This document shows positions 24,539 to 33,237 of a stretch of 64,000 nt of DNA, piece after piece. The stretch is from assembly GCF_014200725.1 (NCBI RefSeq), contig NZ_JACHCL010000002.1, forward strand, positions 620,001 to 684,000, written 5' to 3'. The notes under the pieces were generated by a model. That model saw nothing but the letters and a program-made list of their open reading frames with translations. It ran no database searches and was not told where the DNA came from. Both the position numbers and the translations under genes were made by a program. Source of the DNA: Janthinobacterium silvisoli (lineage in GTDB: Bacteria; Pseudomonadota; Gammaproteobacteria; Burkholderiales; Burkholderiaceae_D). Position 1 is the first letter of the stretch, and each line of letters starts with the position of its first letter.

Positions 24539-27018
24539 TATTGAGCAAACCCCAGCTTTTTCATGGCCTGGGCAAGACCCCTGGCGCTGCGCGCATAGCC
24601 ATCCCAGGGTGTATTGCCCACGTCGAGGCGGCTGTGTACATTGCTGACATTCCAGGCGTCGCCCGCCTTCAATTTGTCCAGCTCTTCCCACGCCAGCGGC
24701 ACGGAAATGCCCAGCCCCGAACGCGTGCGTGCCGACCAGGCGCACACGGTGGTGGCGCCCCGTCCATTGCGCAGATAATCGATATAAATCTTGCCGACCC
24801 GGTTCGCCGGTCCGCTCTTGAGCACGAAACGTTGCGGTATCAACTCTGCCATATGGGCCACGATGGCTTGCGAAAACGCCTTCACCGTATCCCAGTCATA
24901 CTGGGGGCGGATAGGCACCACCACATGCAAACCCTTGCCGCCGCTGGTTTTCAGCCAGGCGGGCAGTCCCAGTTCCGCCAGGAAGGCGCGCAGCAGCACG
25001 GCCGCTTCCTGGATGGCGGGCCAGGCTACGCCCTTACCAGGGTCCAGGTCGAATACCAGCCGGTTGGGCGTATGGTAGGCACTGGCCAAGGCGTTTTGCG
25101 TATGGAATTCCACTACATTCCATTGCGCCGCCGACAACAACCCTTGCGCCGTCGCCACTTCCAGCATGGGCGGGTGCTCCGGGTCCAAGGCCTTCGATAA
25201 TTGTTTGACACCCGGCATTTTCGATGTATCCACATGCTTCTGGAAAAACAGTTCGCCACCCACGCCGGACGGGGCGCGCACCAGCGACACGGGCCGCCCC
25301 CGCAAATGCACCAGCATCAGCTTGCTGACCAGCGCGTAATAACGCACCAGGTCGATCTTGGTGATCCCGCTTTCCTGGTCGATCACGCGCTCCGCATGGC
25401 TGACCTTGAAGCTGGCTGGCAAGATGCTTTTCATAAGCGATGGCACGGTCTTCTCCTGTTCGATTTTTCCTGCCCGCTCGCGCACGACAGCCTTGGCCTG
25501 CTTGTCGCTGCGCAAACCATGGAAAACGGCATGGCGCACGGCGCCACCGCTGGTCCACTGCGCAAAAGCCACTTCCGCCACCAGCTTGGGCTGGACCCAC
25601 AGGGGCTGGCGCACGCCGCCCGCCTTGCTGGCAAACGGACTGGTCTCAATACGCAAGTCGTCCAGCTGGCGTCGCAGCGCCAGCAGACTCTGCTGGTCAA
25701 AACCGCTACCCACATTGCCCGCATAGTGCAAGCTGCCTGCCTCATCGTAGACACCCAGCAACAGCGAACCGATACCCTCGCGCGCACCCTGCGGCTCGGT
25801 ATAACCGCCAATCACGAATTCCTGGCGCTGACCACACTTGAGCTTGATCCAGTCGCTGGAACGCCGCATGACATACGGTGAGCCGCGCCGTTTCCCGATC
25901 ACGCCTTCCAGCCCCAGCTTGCAGGCGGCCGCGACTATCTTCTGCGGCGCCGCGTCCAGCTCGGCGCTGAAACGCACCAGCGGCGATGCGGGCAAGCTGG
26001 CCAGCAACTGTTCCAGCAGCGCGCGCCGCGCCTCGACTGGCTGGCCACGCAGATCGTGGCCATCGAAATACGGCACATCGAACAGGTAATACACGATCTG
26101 GCTGGTGGCTTCCTGGTCGAAGGCCAGTTGCAAGGCGCCAAAATCTGGGTGACCCTGCTTATCGTTGACGACGATCTCGCCGTCATACCAGCCAGGCGGC
26201 AAGCCTATCTCCTGCAGCGCTTGCTGCAACCTGGGCAGTTTATGCGTCCAATCCTTGCCATTGCGGGTGATCAATGCGACGTGTTTTCCATCGCAGCGGG
26301 CCAGGATGCGGTAACCGTCGAATTTCAGCTCGAATATCCATTGCTGAGCGTCCACAGGCGGAGCATCGGCCAGGGTCGCCAGCTGGGGCGACAGCTGTTC
26401 CGGCAAAGCTGCCCTGGGCGGCGCTGGCGGAGCGGCGTGATCCGCCTGCATGGGCATGGGCATGGGCTTGCCCTTGACGCTGTCGGGCAGCTCATCGACC
26501 ACGGAAAACTCGCTGGCCGGCCGCGCAAAGCCATCTTTTTCCTTGATCAGCAGCCAGGCCGGCTGCTTTTCGCCTTTGCTCTTCATGCGCACCAGCACCC
26601 AGTTGCCCTGCAGTTTGTGGCCAAACAAGGTGAATTTCAGGTTGCCATCGGCCAGCGCCTTGGCGGGGTCGGGCGTGGCTGGCTGCGGCTGCCAGCTTCC
26701 CTGGTCCCAGATAATGACCTTGCCCGCGCCATACTGTTTGGCCGGGATCGTGCCTTCAAAGCTTGAGTACGCAATCGGGTGATCTTCCACCTGCACCGCC
26801 ATGCGCTTGTCTTTCGTGTCGTAGCTGGGGCCTTTGGGCACGGCCCAGCTTTTCATCGTGCCATCGACTTCCAGCCGAAAATCGTAGTGCAGGCGGCTGG
26901 CCCAGTGTTTCTGGACCACGAAGGTGAGCACCTCGCCCGCCACCTCGTCACCCCCAGCCGGCTCGGGCGTGACGGCAAAGTTGCGCTTGGCCTGGTAGGT
27001 TTTCAGGGCAGCCTTCAT
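24538..27018 (-). CDS. ligD: ATP-dependent DNA ligase D (phosphoesterase-ligase-polymerase)
   Basis: 826 residues with all three LigD modules. First comes a phosphoesterase domain (about 30-150), with HYDFRLEVDG, HPIAY and FEGTIP. Then the ATP-dependent ligase domain, with the nucleotidyl-accepting Lys in ELKFDGYR near 230, EGVIGKRR later, and an OB part. Last is a primase-polymerase domain (about 530-826), with the metal-binding LVFDLDPGKG. This PE-Lig-Pol order is the one known from Pseudomonas LigD. With Ku it repairs double-strand breaks by end processing, gap filling and sealing. Ku is on the other strand at 21193-22074. Confidence 0.95.
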   Translation of the reverse strand: MKAALKTYQAKRNFAVTPEPAGGDEVAGEVLTFVVQKHWASRLHYDFRLEVDGTMKSWAVPKGPSYDTKDKRMAVQVEDHPIAYSSFEGTIPAKQYGAGKVIIWDQGSWQPQPATPDPAKALADGNLKFTLFGHKLQGNWVLVRMKSKGEKQPAWLLIKEKDGFARPASEFSVVDELPDSVKGKPMPMPMQADHAAPPAPPRAALPEQLSPQLATLADAPPVDAQQWIFELKFDGYRILARCDGKHVALITRNGKDWTHKLPRLQQALQEIGLPPGWYDGEIVVNDKQGHPDFGALQLAFDQEATSQIVYYLFDVPYFDGHDLRGQPVEARRALLEQLLASLPASPLVRFSAELDAAPQKIVAAACKLGLEGVIGKRRGSPYVMRRSSDWIKLKCGQRQEFVIGGYTEPQGAREGIGSLLLGVYDEAGSLHYAGNVGSGFDQQSLLALRRQLDDLRIETSPFASKAGGVRQPLWVQPKLVAEVAFAQWTSGGAVRHAVFHGLRSDKQAKAVVRERAGKIEQEKTVPSLMKSILPASFKVSHAERVIDQESGITKIDLVRYYALVSKLMLVHLRGRPVSLVRAPSGVGGELFFQKHVDTSKMPGVKQLSKALDPEHPPMLEVATAQGLLSAAQWNVVEFHTQNALASAYHTPNRLVFDLDPGKGVAWPAIQEAAVLLRAFLAELGLPAWLKTSGGKGLHVVVPIRPQYDWDTVKAFSQAIVAHMAELIPQRFVLKSGPANRVGKIYIDYLRNGRGATTVCAWSARTRSGLGISVPLAWEELDKLKAGDAWNVSNVHSRLDVGNTPWDGYARSARGLAQAMKKLGFAQ

Positions 27019-27148
27019 GGCAGGCTCATGTAGTGAGAATGAGGCCCAGTGTAGGCTGCACCGGCAGCATGCGCGGTACGCCAGCTAACAGAGCGGGAGC
27101 ACGGACAGAGGGGCAAGCACTGCCCGGCAAAAAATAATCAAAACTAAA

Positions 27149-27210
27149 TGTAAATATTTGTGATTTGCTGTCAACCCAACGGCATCGGGCCACGTTTTGG
27201 ACTCAGTGAC
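27149..27210 (+). promoter_or_regulatory. Conserved upstream block, copy 1 (Asr-like gene)
   Basis: This is the most diverged of four related blocks. TGTAA at 27149 and TGTGA at 27159 are ten bases apart, followed by TGTCAAC, then ACGTTTTGGACTCAGTGACA. The start codon of the Asr-like gene is 110 bases from the first TGTAA. The direct-repeat geometry (TGTAA-N5-TGTRA) fits a dimeric OmpR-type response regulator. Confidence 0.55.
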
Positions 27211-27258
27211 AGGGGAAAAATCTCCTGAACTACAACCCACTTCTTGAGGAACTGCATC

Positions 27259-27576
27259 ATGAAAAAAAGCATTTTCAACGTTACTGCTACTCTGATCGCC
27301 GGCTTGTTCGCTACCGCAGCCTTTGCTCAAACTCCAGCTACGGTCGATGCGGCCAAGGCAGATGCAAAACACACGAAAGAAGTGGCAAAAGCAAATGCAA
27401 AAGAAACCAAGACTGTCGCCAAAGCCGACGCTAAAGAAGCAGCCGCTACCGCCGACGCCAAGGCCGACTTAGCGAGCGCCAAGGCTGACGCTGCCGCCAC
27501 CAAGGCCAAAGCCCATCACAAGGCTAAAAAAGCCAAAGCCAAAGCTGAAGCAACGCCAGCCGCTCCAGCCAAATAA
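27259..27576 (+). CDS. Asr-like secreted Ala/Lys-rich small protein (paralogue 1)
   Basis: 105 residues from the ATG at 27259 (TGAGGAACTGCATC upstream), not the frame's first ATG at 27244. The signal peptide is MKKSIFNVTATLIAGLFATA then AFA, cleaved before QTPA. The mature part is almost only Ala, Lys, Asp, Glu and Thr in a heptad-like ADAK pattern and ends KAHHKAKKAKAKAEATPAAPAK. It is predicted to be helical or disordered, strongly charged and periplasmic. It resembles E. coli acid-shock protein Asr in size, signal peptide and HHKAKK-type tail. One of six paralogues in this window. The function is inferred only from that likeness. Confidence 0.8.
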   Translation: MKKSIFNVTATLIAGLFATAAFAQTPATVDAAKADAKHTKEVAKANAKETKTVAKADAKEAAATADAKADLASAKADAAATKAKAHHKAKKAKAKAEATPAAPAK

Positions 27577-27603
27577 TCGGCTTGTAGAGCATTGAGCACC
27601 ATC

Positions 27604-27629
27604 AAAAAGACAGCTTCGGTTGTCTTTTT
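27604..27629 (+). terminator. Rho-independent terminator with UUCG loop
   Basis: The stem AAAAAGACAGC / GTTGTCTTTTT closes on a TTCG tetraloop and ends in a T-run, 28 bases after the stop of the first Asr-like gene. Confidence 0.9.
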
Positions 27630-27701
27630 GTTTTTCCGCGTCTATTCGGCGCTGGAAAAATGCACGTTGACCTTGTCGTGCCTGAGAAAAATACACCAGT
27701 G

Positions 27702-27764
27702 TGTAAGCGAATGTAATCGCCGTCAACGCCATGCTGTCGGGCCGCGTTTTCTGCTCAGTGACAC
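27702..27764 (+). promoter_or_regulatory. Conserved upstream block, copy 2 (Asr-like gene)
   Basis: TGTAAGCGAA at 27702 and TGTAATCGC at 27712 form a direct repeat with 10-base period, followed by CGTCAACGCC and, at the far end, GCGTTTTCTGCTCAGTGACAC. It is almost identical to the block at 33118-33180 and lies exactly 120 bases before the start codon, as there. Confidence 0.75.
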
Positions 27765-27821
27765 GGCAAACATGCCGACACAAACAGAAACACCAGACAA
27801 ACCACCACTGAGGACTGCACC

Positions 27822-28061
27822 ATGAAAAAAGTATTAGCTACCCTGATCGCCGGCCTGTTCGCTACCGCTGCTTTTGCTCAAACGCCTGCAGCTCCTGCTA
27901 CACCTGCATCGGCTCCTGCCGCAGCTTCAGCGCCAGCAGCATCGGCTGCCGCAAAATCGGAAGCAGCTGCCCCGAAAGCCAAAAAACATCACAAGGCCAA
28001 GAAAACCAAAGCCGCTGAAAAAGCAGCATCGGCCAGCGTTGAAGCAGCACCAGCGAAATAA
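27822..28061 (+). CDS. Asr-like secreted Ala/Pro/Lys-rich small protein (paralogue 2)
   Basis: 79 residues. The signal peptide MKKVLATLIAGLFATAAFA is followed by a Gln-Thr-Pro-Ala-rich linker, then KAKKHHKAKKTKAAEKAA and a short Ala/Pro tail. It is nearly identical to paralogue 4 (33238) over the signal peptide and the upstream 110 bases, showing recent duplication of promoter plus gene start. The ribosome site is TGAGGACTGCACC. Paralogue 3 follows after 58 bases and no terminator separates them, so the two form one transcript. Likely a periplasmic stress-type protein, by likeness to Asr. Confidence 0.8.
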   Translation: MKKVLATLIAGLFATAAFAQTPAAPATPASAPAAASAPAASAAAKSEAAAPKAKKHHKAKKTKAAEKAASASVEAAPAK

Positions 28062-28119
28062 GCAGTCAAGCAATTACGTAAAACAACACACTGTATATCT
28101 CATTACCGAGGACTGAAAA

Positions 28120-28353
28120 ATGAAGAAACTTATCGCTACCCTGATCGCCAGCCTGTTCGCTACCGCTGCCTTTGCTCAAACGCCTGCCGCGCCAGCCTCT
28201 CCGGCAGCAGCATCGGCCACCGCCTCGGCGCCAGCCAAAGCAGATGCCAAAGTCGTTAAAAAGCATCACAAGGCACACAAGGCCAACAAGCTGAAAGCCG
28301 ATGAAACGAAAGCGGCCGATGCGACCCCGGCAACGCCAGCACCAGCGAAGTAA
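28120..28353 (+). CDS. Asr-like secreted Ala/Pro/Lys-rich small protein (paralogue 3)
   Basis: 77 residues. The signal peptide is MKKLIATLIASLFATAAFA. The mature part begins QTPAAPASPAA and carries KKHHKAHKANKLKADETKAAD before an Ala/Pro end. The ribosome site CCGAGGACTGAAAA is close to that of its paralogues, but it lacks the upstream TGTAA block, in line with being the second gene of a pair with 27822-28061. A UUCG-loop terminator follows at 28424-28448. The His and Lys cluster could buffer or bind polyanions at low pH; that is inference. Confidence 0.8.
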   Translation: MKKLIATLIASLFATAAFAQTPAAPASPAAASATASAPAKADAKVVKKHHKAHKANKLKADETKAADATPATPAPAK

Positions 28354-28423
28354 GCAGTAAGTAGTGCGTAGCACATAGTAGTAGCAAGCAATACCCTGCA
28401 ACGTCAGCAATACTAGCAAGACT

Positions 28424-28448
28424 AAAAGACAGCTTCGGCTGTCTTTTT
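28424..28448 (+). terminator. Rho-independent terminator with UUCG loop
   Basis: AAAAGACAGC, TTCG, GCTGTCTTTTT: a near copy of the terminator at 27604-27629. It ends the paralogue 2-3 transcript. Confidence 0.9.
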
Positions 28449-28573
28449 GCATTTTCAGTCACAAAAAAACAGCGCAACGCCGGTGCAGGCTGCATGTAAA
28501 TCGAGGTAAAAATCGCGGCAATAACGCTTCCTGGTCACAGAAATGTTTGCCTGAATACCCGGCCATCAAATAC

Positions 28574-28594
28574 AATTGAGAACTATTCGCATTA
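28574..28594 (+). promoter_or_regulatory. Fur-box-like sequence upstream of the TonB receptor
   Basis: ATTGAGAACTATTCGCATTA resembles the Fur consensus (TGAGAATnATTCTCATT-type) with about two differences in the core. It lies about 36 bases before the receptor start codon, the right place for iron-dependent repression. Confidence 0.65.
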
Positions 28595-28629
28595 GCGTTT
28601 TCATTTGCTTACCCTTCAGGAGTGTTTTA

Positions 28630-30798
28630 ATGCCCGGCCGTCCCCCTTTCGCCTCCCCTTCCCTCGCTGCCTCCCTGACAACACCCGTACTGCGCCCACT
28701 GGCCCTGGCCATCTCGCTGGCGCTCGGCGCGGGTTTGGCCCATGCCGCCGATGCACTGCCTGATGCACCGGCCGGCAATGGCGATGACGCCGTCATGCAA
28801 ACCATCACGGTCACGGGCAAGAATGACGACGAAGCGTACACGGCGCGCAAGAGCGCTTCGGCCAGCAAACTCGATCTGTCCTTGCGCGAAACACCGCAAT
28901 CGGTGTCGGTCGTCACGCGCGCGCAGATGGATGACTTCAAGCTCGATAACGCCAGCAAGGTGCTGGCGCAAACCACGGGCGTGACGGTGGAAGCGGTGGA
29001 AACGGACCGCAGCTATTACACGGCGCGCGGCTACGACATCACCAATTTCCAGTATGACGGCGTGGGCATCCCCTTCGTCTTCGGCAATGTGATGGGCGAC
29101 CTCGATACGGCCGTGTTTGAGCGCGTCGATGTGGTGCGTGGCGCGAATGGCTTGATTTCCTCGACCGGCAATCCATCGGCCACCATCAACTTCGTGCGCA
29201 AGCGCCCCGTCGCCGGCCTGGCCGCCTCAGCCGCTGTCACCGTGGGTTCCTGGGATACGCGCCGCTTCGACGCCGATGTTTCGACGCCGCTCAGCGCGGA
29301 CGGCAAGGTGGCGGCGCGCTTCGTCGTCGTCCACCAGGAAGGCAATTCCTACCTGGACCGCTACTCGCCGCAAAAGGATGTCGTGTATGGCATCGTGGAA
29401 GCGAAGCTGACGCCGGACACCACGCTTACCGTCGGCAACACCTACCAAAAGAACCAGGAACGGGGCGGCATGTGGGGCGCCCTGCCCCTGTCCTACACGG
29501 ATGGCACGCCAACCAATTACCCGATTTCCACCTCCACCTCGGCCAACTGGTCGCGCTGGAATATCAAGACCAATAATACCTTCGCCGAACTGGTTCACCA
29601 GTTTAACGACGACTGGAGCCTGAAGTCGACGCTGACGTACACGCGCGCCACCTCGGATTCCAAGCTGCTGTATGTGTATGGCACGCCAGACCGGGCCACC
29701 GGCGACGGCTTGTTCAGCTATCCATCGGCCTATAACTCGAACAATGGCCAGGCACTGGTCGATATTTCCGCGAATGGCAAATTCATGCTGGGCGGGCGCA
29801 AGCACGACATCACGCTGGGACTGGGCTGGTCGAAATCGACCTTGAGCGATACCTCGTATTATGGCCGCGGCATCGGCACCCCGCTGCCGAACGGGACGGC
29901 CTTTGACGGTTCCTATCCCGAACCGGTTTTCGACGCCTCGACCGACGGCAGTTCCTACACCGACAAGCGCAAGAACGCCTTCGTGGCGGCCCGCTTCAAC
30001 CTGGCCGACAATACCAAGCTGCTGGCCGGCTTCAATACCGTCAAGGCAGACAGCACCGGCACCGCCTACGGCGTCAGCCAGGCCAAGTCGCAAAGCGATA
30101 CCACGCCGTACGCGGGCCTGGTCTACGACATCAACCGCAATGTATCGGCCTACGGCAGCTATACGGGCATCTTCAACCCGCAAAGCAGCATCGATGCGCG
30201 CGGCCAGACTTTGGCCGCCGCTACCGGCAAGAGCCTGGAAGCGGGCCTGAAAAGCGAGTGGTTCGATGGCAAGCTGAACCTGTCGGGGGCAGTGTTCAAG
30301 ACGCGCCAGGACAATGCAGCCGAAGCGGCAGGCACCACGGCCGACTTCAAGACTTTCTACAAGGGCGTCAACTCCGAATCGAAAGGTCTGGAGTTCGATG
30401 TGGCCGGCGAACTGGCCAGGGGCTGGCAGGCGAACGCCGGCTACTCGCAGCTGCGCATCACGGGCGACGACGGCCAGGATGCCCGCACCTTTATCCCGCG
30501 CAAGCAGTTCCACCTGGCCACCACCTACCGCGTGGCTGGCTTGCCAGCACTGAAAGTGGGCGCCAGCCTGACCTGGCAAGACGCTATCTACAACAAGGTC
30601 AGCGACACCATCACCCTGCGCCAGGGTTCCTATGCGCAACTGGGCCTGCTGGCCAGCTATGACATCAGCCGCAATGTCAGCCTGTCGCTGAACCTGAACA
30701 ACGTGACGGACAACAAGCACTTGACCAGTTTGTACTGGACCCAGGCGCTGTATGCGCCCGGCCGCAATGGCAGCGCGACCCTGAGCTGGAAATACTAA
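28630..30798 (+). CDS. TonB-dependent siderophore receptor
   Basis: 722 residues from the ATG at 28630 (AGGAG eight bases upstream). The longer frame starting with TTG at 28576 would overlap the Fur-like box. A signal peptide ends at AHA-ADA. The plug domain (about 60-190) contains LRETPQSVSVVTRAQ and RVDVVRGANGLISSTGNPSATINFVRKRP, typical of the FhuA/FpvA/FecA-like siderophore group. The 22-strand barrel follows and ends in the aromatic terminus SWKY required for outer-membrane insertion. It imports ferric siderophore with TonB energy. The next gene, a PepSY membrane protein, starts 9 bases later. Confidence 0.94.
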   Translation: MPGRPPFASPSLAASLTTPVLRPLALAISLALGAGLAHAADALPDAPAGNGDDAVMQTITVTGKNDDEAYTARKSASASKLDLSLRETPQSVSVVTRAQMDDFKLDNASKVLAQTTGVTVEAVETDRSYYTARGYDITNFQYDGVGIPFVFGNVMGDLDTAVFERVDVVRGANGLISSTGNPSATINFVRKRPVAGLAASAAVTVGSWDTRRFDADVSTPLSADGKVAARFVVVHQEGNSYLDRYSPQKDVVYGIVEAKLTPDTTLTVGNTYQKNQERGGMWGALPLSYTDGTPTNYPISTSTSANWSRWNIKTNNTFAELVHQFNDDWSLKSTLTYTRATSDSKLLYVYGTPDRATGDGLFSYPSAYNSNNGQALVDISANGKFMLGGRKHDITLGLGWSKSTLSDTSYYGRGIGTPLPNGTAFDGSYPEPVFDASTDGSSYTDKRKNAFVAARFNLADNTKLLAGFNTVKADSTGTAYGVSQAKSQSDTTPYAGLVYDINRNVSAYGSYTGIFNPQSSIDARGQTLAAATGKSLEAGLKSEWFDGKLNLSGAVFKTRQDNAAEAAGTTADFKTFYKGVNSESKGLEFDVAGELARGWQANAGYSQLRITGDDGQDARTFIPRKQFHLATTYRVAGLPALKVGASLTWQDAIYNKVSDTITLRQGSYAQLGLLASYDISRNVSLSLNLNNVTDNKHLTSLYWTQALYAPGRNGSATLSWKY

Positions 30799-30807
30799 GG
30801 AAGCCTG

Positions 30808-32016
30808 ATGCGTTTGCGCCCTGCCCTGGTTCTGCTGCACCGCTGGTTCGGACTGGCGGCGGCCGTGTTCCTGTTTGTCTCCGGCCTGACGGGCGCCGTC
30901 ATTTCGTGGGACCACGAACTCGACGCCTGGCTCAACCCGCAGCTGTTCCATGCACAAAGTGAAACGGGAGCAGCGCAATCGGGCCTGGCGCTGGCGCAGC
31001 AGCTGGAAACCCACAACCCGCGCCTGCGCGTCAACTACCTGCTGACGACACTGGAACCGGGGCACACGGCGTTGATGTCGGTCGAAGGCAGGGTCAATCC
31101 TGCCACCGGCAAGCCCTATGAACTCGCTTACAACCAGGTGGCGCTGGACCCCGTCAGCGGCAAAATACAAGGCACGCGCGAGTGGGGCGCCGTGTCGCTG
31201 ACGCGTGAAAACCTGCTGCCCTTCCTGTACAAGCTGCACTACACCATGCATATCCCCGATGGCTGGGGCATAGAACTGGGCCTGTGGTTCATGGGTATCA
31301 TCGGCATGGTGTGGTTTGTCGACTGCTTTATTGCCATCTACCTGTCCTTCCCACACTGGCGCAGCTGGCGTAAATCACTGGCTTTCCGCTGGCGCCAGGG
31401 CAGCCATAAGCTGAACTTTGACCTGCACCGCTCGGGCGGCGTGTGGGTCTGGCTGCTATTGCTGATACTGGCGCTGACATCGGTATCGATGAATCTGCAA
31501 ACCCAGGTGATGCGCCCGCTGGTGGCGAAGTTTTCCACCCTCAGCCCGAACGCCTTCGACAGCCGTACACCGCGCCTGCCCGCGCAGCAAGGCGAACCTC
31601 GGATCACGCGCGAGCAGGCGGTGGCGCTTGCAAAAGCCGAGGCGGCAAAACGGGGCTGGCTGCTACCGGCCGGCGGCGTGTTTTATTCCTCCGCCTACGG
31701 CTTGTACGGCGTGGGCTTTTTCGAGGCCGACAATGACCATGGCGACGGTGGCCTGGGCAATGCGTGGCTGTATTTCGACAGCAGCGACGGCAGCCCTGCC
31801 GGTGGCGTGATCCCCGGCACGGGCAGCGCCGGCGACATCTTCCTGCAGGCGCAATTCCCGCTGCATTCAGGCCGTATCATGGGGCTGGCGGGACGCATTT
31901 TGATTTCCGCCATGGGCCTGGTGGTGGCGATGCTGAGCGCCACGGGCTTGATCATCTGGGTACGCAAGCGGCGCGCGCGCTTCATGCAAACTTCAGGCAA
32001 GCGGCGATTTATATAA
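30808..32016 (+). CDS. PepSY-associated membrane protein linked to iron uptake
   Basis: 402 residues. The first helix, RLRPALVLLHRWFGLAAAVFLFVSGLTGAVI (about 2-33, read in parts), has the HRWFGL motif of the PepSY_TM family. There are three further membrane segments, including one near 150-175 and a last one around 360-390 before a basic tail (RKRRARF). Members of this family next to siderophore receptors (PiuB/FoxB-like) are thought to reduce or release ferric siderophore iron in the periplasm. It is separated from the receptor by only 9 bases, so it shares the Fur-type control. Confidence 0.88.
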   Translation: MRLRPALVLLHRWFGLAAAVFLFVSGLTGAVISWDHELDAWLNPQLFHAQSETGAAQSGLALAQQLETHNPRLRVNYLLTTLEPGHTALMSVEGRVNPATGKPYELAYNQVALDPVSGKIQGTREWGAVSLTRENLLPFLYKLHYTMHIPDGWGIELGLWFMGIIGMVWFVDCFIAIYLSFPHWRSWRKSLAFRWRQGSHKLNFDLHRSGGVWVWLLLLILALTSVSMNLQTQVMRPLVAKFSTLSPNAFDSRTPRLPAQQGEPRITREQAVALAKAEAAKRGWLLPAGGVFYSSAYGLYGVGFFEADNDHGDGGLGNAWLYFDSSDGSPAGGVIPGTGSAGDIFLQAQFPLHSGRIMGLAGRILISAMGLVVAMLSATGLIIWVRKRRARFMQTSGKRRFI

Positions 32017-32076
32017 AGACAAGACGGGGAAATTGGGCGACACTCTCCATCCGATTATCATGATGGATAGCCGCCC

Positions 32077-33096
32077 ATGCCACGCCTTGCCTCTACCTTG
32101 CTATTGATGTTACCGCTGTTTGGCCCCTGCGCCGTCCTGGCGCAGTCAGCCTCCCCCCTCTCCACCGTTTTGCAAACCTACGAAAACGACCTGCACGGCG
32201 ACTTGTCCGCCGTGGTCGTGCTGCGTGACGGCGCGCTGGTCGCCGAACACTATTACAACGGCGAGACAGCCGACACCTTGCACGATATACGTTCGGCGGG
32301 CAAAAGCATCACCGCCCTGCTGGTGGGCGCCGCCGTGGCGCGTGGCCAGTTGCAAACAAGCGGCACAGTAGGCCAGTACTGGCCTGAAGTCGCCGGCAGC
32401 CCGGCCGGCAAGGTGGCGCTGGACGATGTGCTGACCATGCGTTCCGGCCTGGCAGCGTTTGACGAAGACGCCAATTCCCCAGGCAATGAAGACAAACTCG
32501 ATGAAGCAGCCGACCCTACCAAATTCGTGCGCGGCGTGCCATCGAACGTCACGCCCGGCAGCGTCTACCGCTATAACTCGCTGACCGCCTATATCGCGGG
32601 ACGCGTGGTGGAAAGCGCCAGTGGCGCCGACCTGGAAACCTTTGCGGCCAAAAACCTGTTCACGCCGCTAGGCATCGCGCGCTGGAGCTGGGGCCGCGAT
32701 AGTGCGGGCCATCCCAAAGGCCAGGGCAACCTGTCCCTGCGTGCGCGTGACACGGCGAAGATAGGCCAGATGGTGCTCGATGAGGGTCGTTTTGAGGGCC
32801 GCAGGGTGATCGAGGCCAGCTGGATCAAGGCGGCACTCGCTCCGCGCGTGGCGACCGGCGAGGCAGACCGCTACGCCGATCACTATGGCTATTTCTGGTA
32901 TGCGAAGACACAGGAAATCGCCGGTGAAAAGATCCCCGTCTTTTTCGCTTCCGGTAATGGCGGCAACAAGATCTATGTGATTCCCACGCGCCGCATGGTG
33001 GTCAGCATCGCGTCCAGCGCTTATGGCAAGGGCTATGGCCAGCGCCGCTCGGAAGATATTCTGAAGGCGCTGCTGCAGGCAGAAAAAGCCCGCTAG
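32077..33096 (+). CDS. Secreted serine hydrolase, class C beta-lactamase fold
   Basis: 339 residues with a signal peptide ending VLA-QSA. The catalytic SxxK is in RSAGKSITALL (about 70-80), the tyrosine motif in YRYNSLTAYIAG, and the conserved LTMRSGL occurs between them. The C-terminal part has FASGNGGNKIYVIP in place of the KTG region. This is the pattern of penicillin-binding-protein-like esterases and D-aminopeptidases (beta-lactamase-related hydrolases), not of a true AmpC. The periplasmic substrate is unknown. It follows the iron block by 60 bases and precedes an Asr-like gene. Confidence 0.88.
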   Translation: MPRLASTLLLMLPLFGPCAVLAQSASPLSTVLQTYENDLHGDLSAVVVLRDGALVAEHYYNGETADTLHDIRSAGKSITALLVGAAVARGQLQTSGTVGQYWPEVAGSPAGKVALDDVLTMRSGLAAFDEDANSPGNEDKLDEAADPTKFVRGVPSNVTPGSVYRYNSLTAYIAGRVVESASGADLETFAAKNLFTPLGIARWSWGRDSAGHPKGQGNLSLRARDTAKIGQMVLDEGRFEGRRVIEASWIKAALAPRVATGEADRYADHYGYFWYAKTQEIAGEKIPVFFASGNGGNKIYVIPTRRMVVSIASSAYGKGYGQRRSEDILKALLQAEKAR

Positions 33097-33117
33097 GCCA
33101 GGAAAAAAACACGTAGA

Positions 33118-33180
33118 TGTAAGCGTTTGTAATTGCCGTCAACGCAGTGCTGGCGGGGCGCGTTTTCTGCTCAGTGACAC
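33118..33180 (+). promoter_or_regulatory. Conserved upstream block, copy 3 (Asr-like gene)
   Basis: TGTAAGCGTT at 33118 and TGTAATTGC at 33128, then CGTCAACGC and GCGTTTTCTGCTCAGTGACAC. The first TGTAA is 120 bases before the start codon of paralogue 4. The sequence continues nearly identical to the copy at 27702 as far as the start codon. Confidence 0.75.
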
Positions 33181-33237
33181 GGCAAACATGCCGACACAAA
33201 CAGAAACACCAGACAAACCACCACTGAGGACTGCACC

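Noticed and set aside
29227..31356. 709-codon open frame on the minus strand opposite the TonB receptor and PepSY genes
   Set aside because: Antisense shadow of two real genes with correct ribosome sites and motifs. Its translation is Val/Gly/Gln-rich without recognisable domains.
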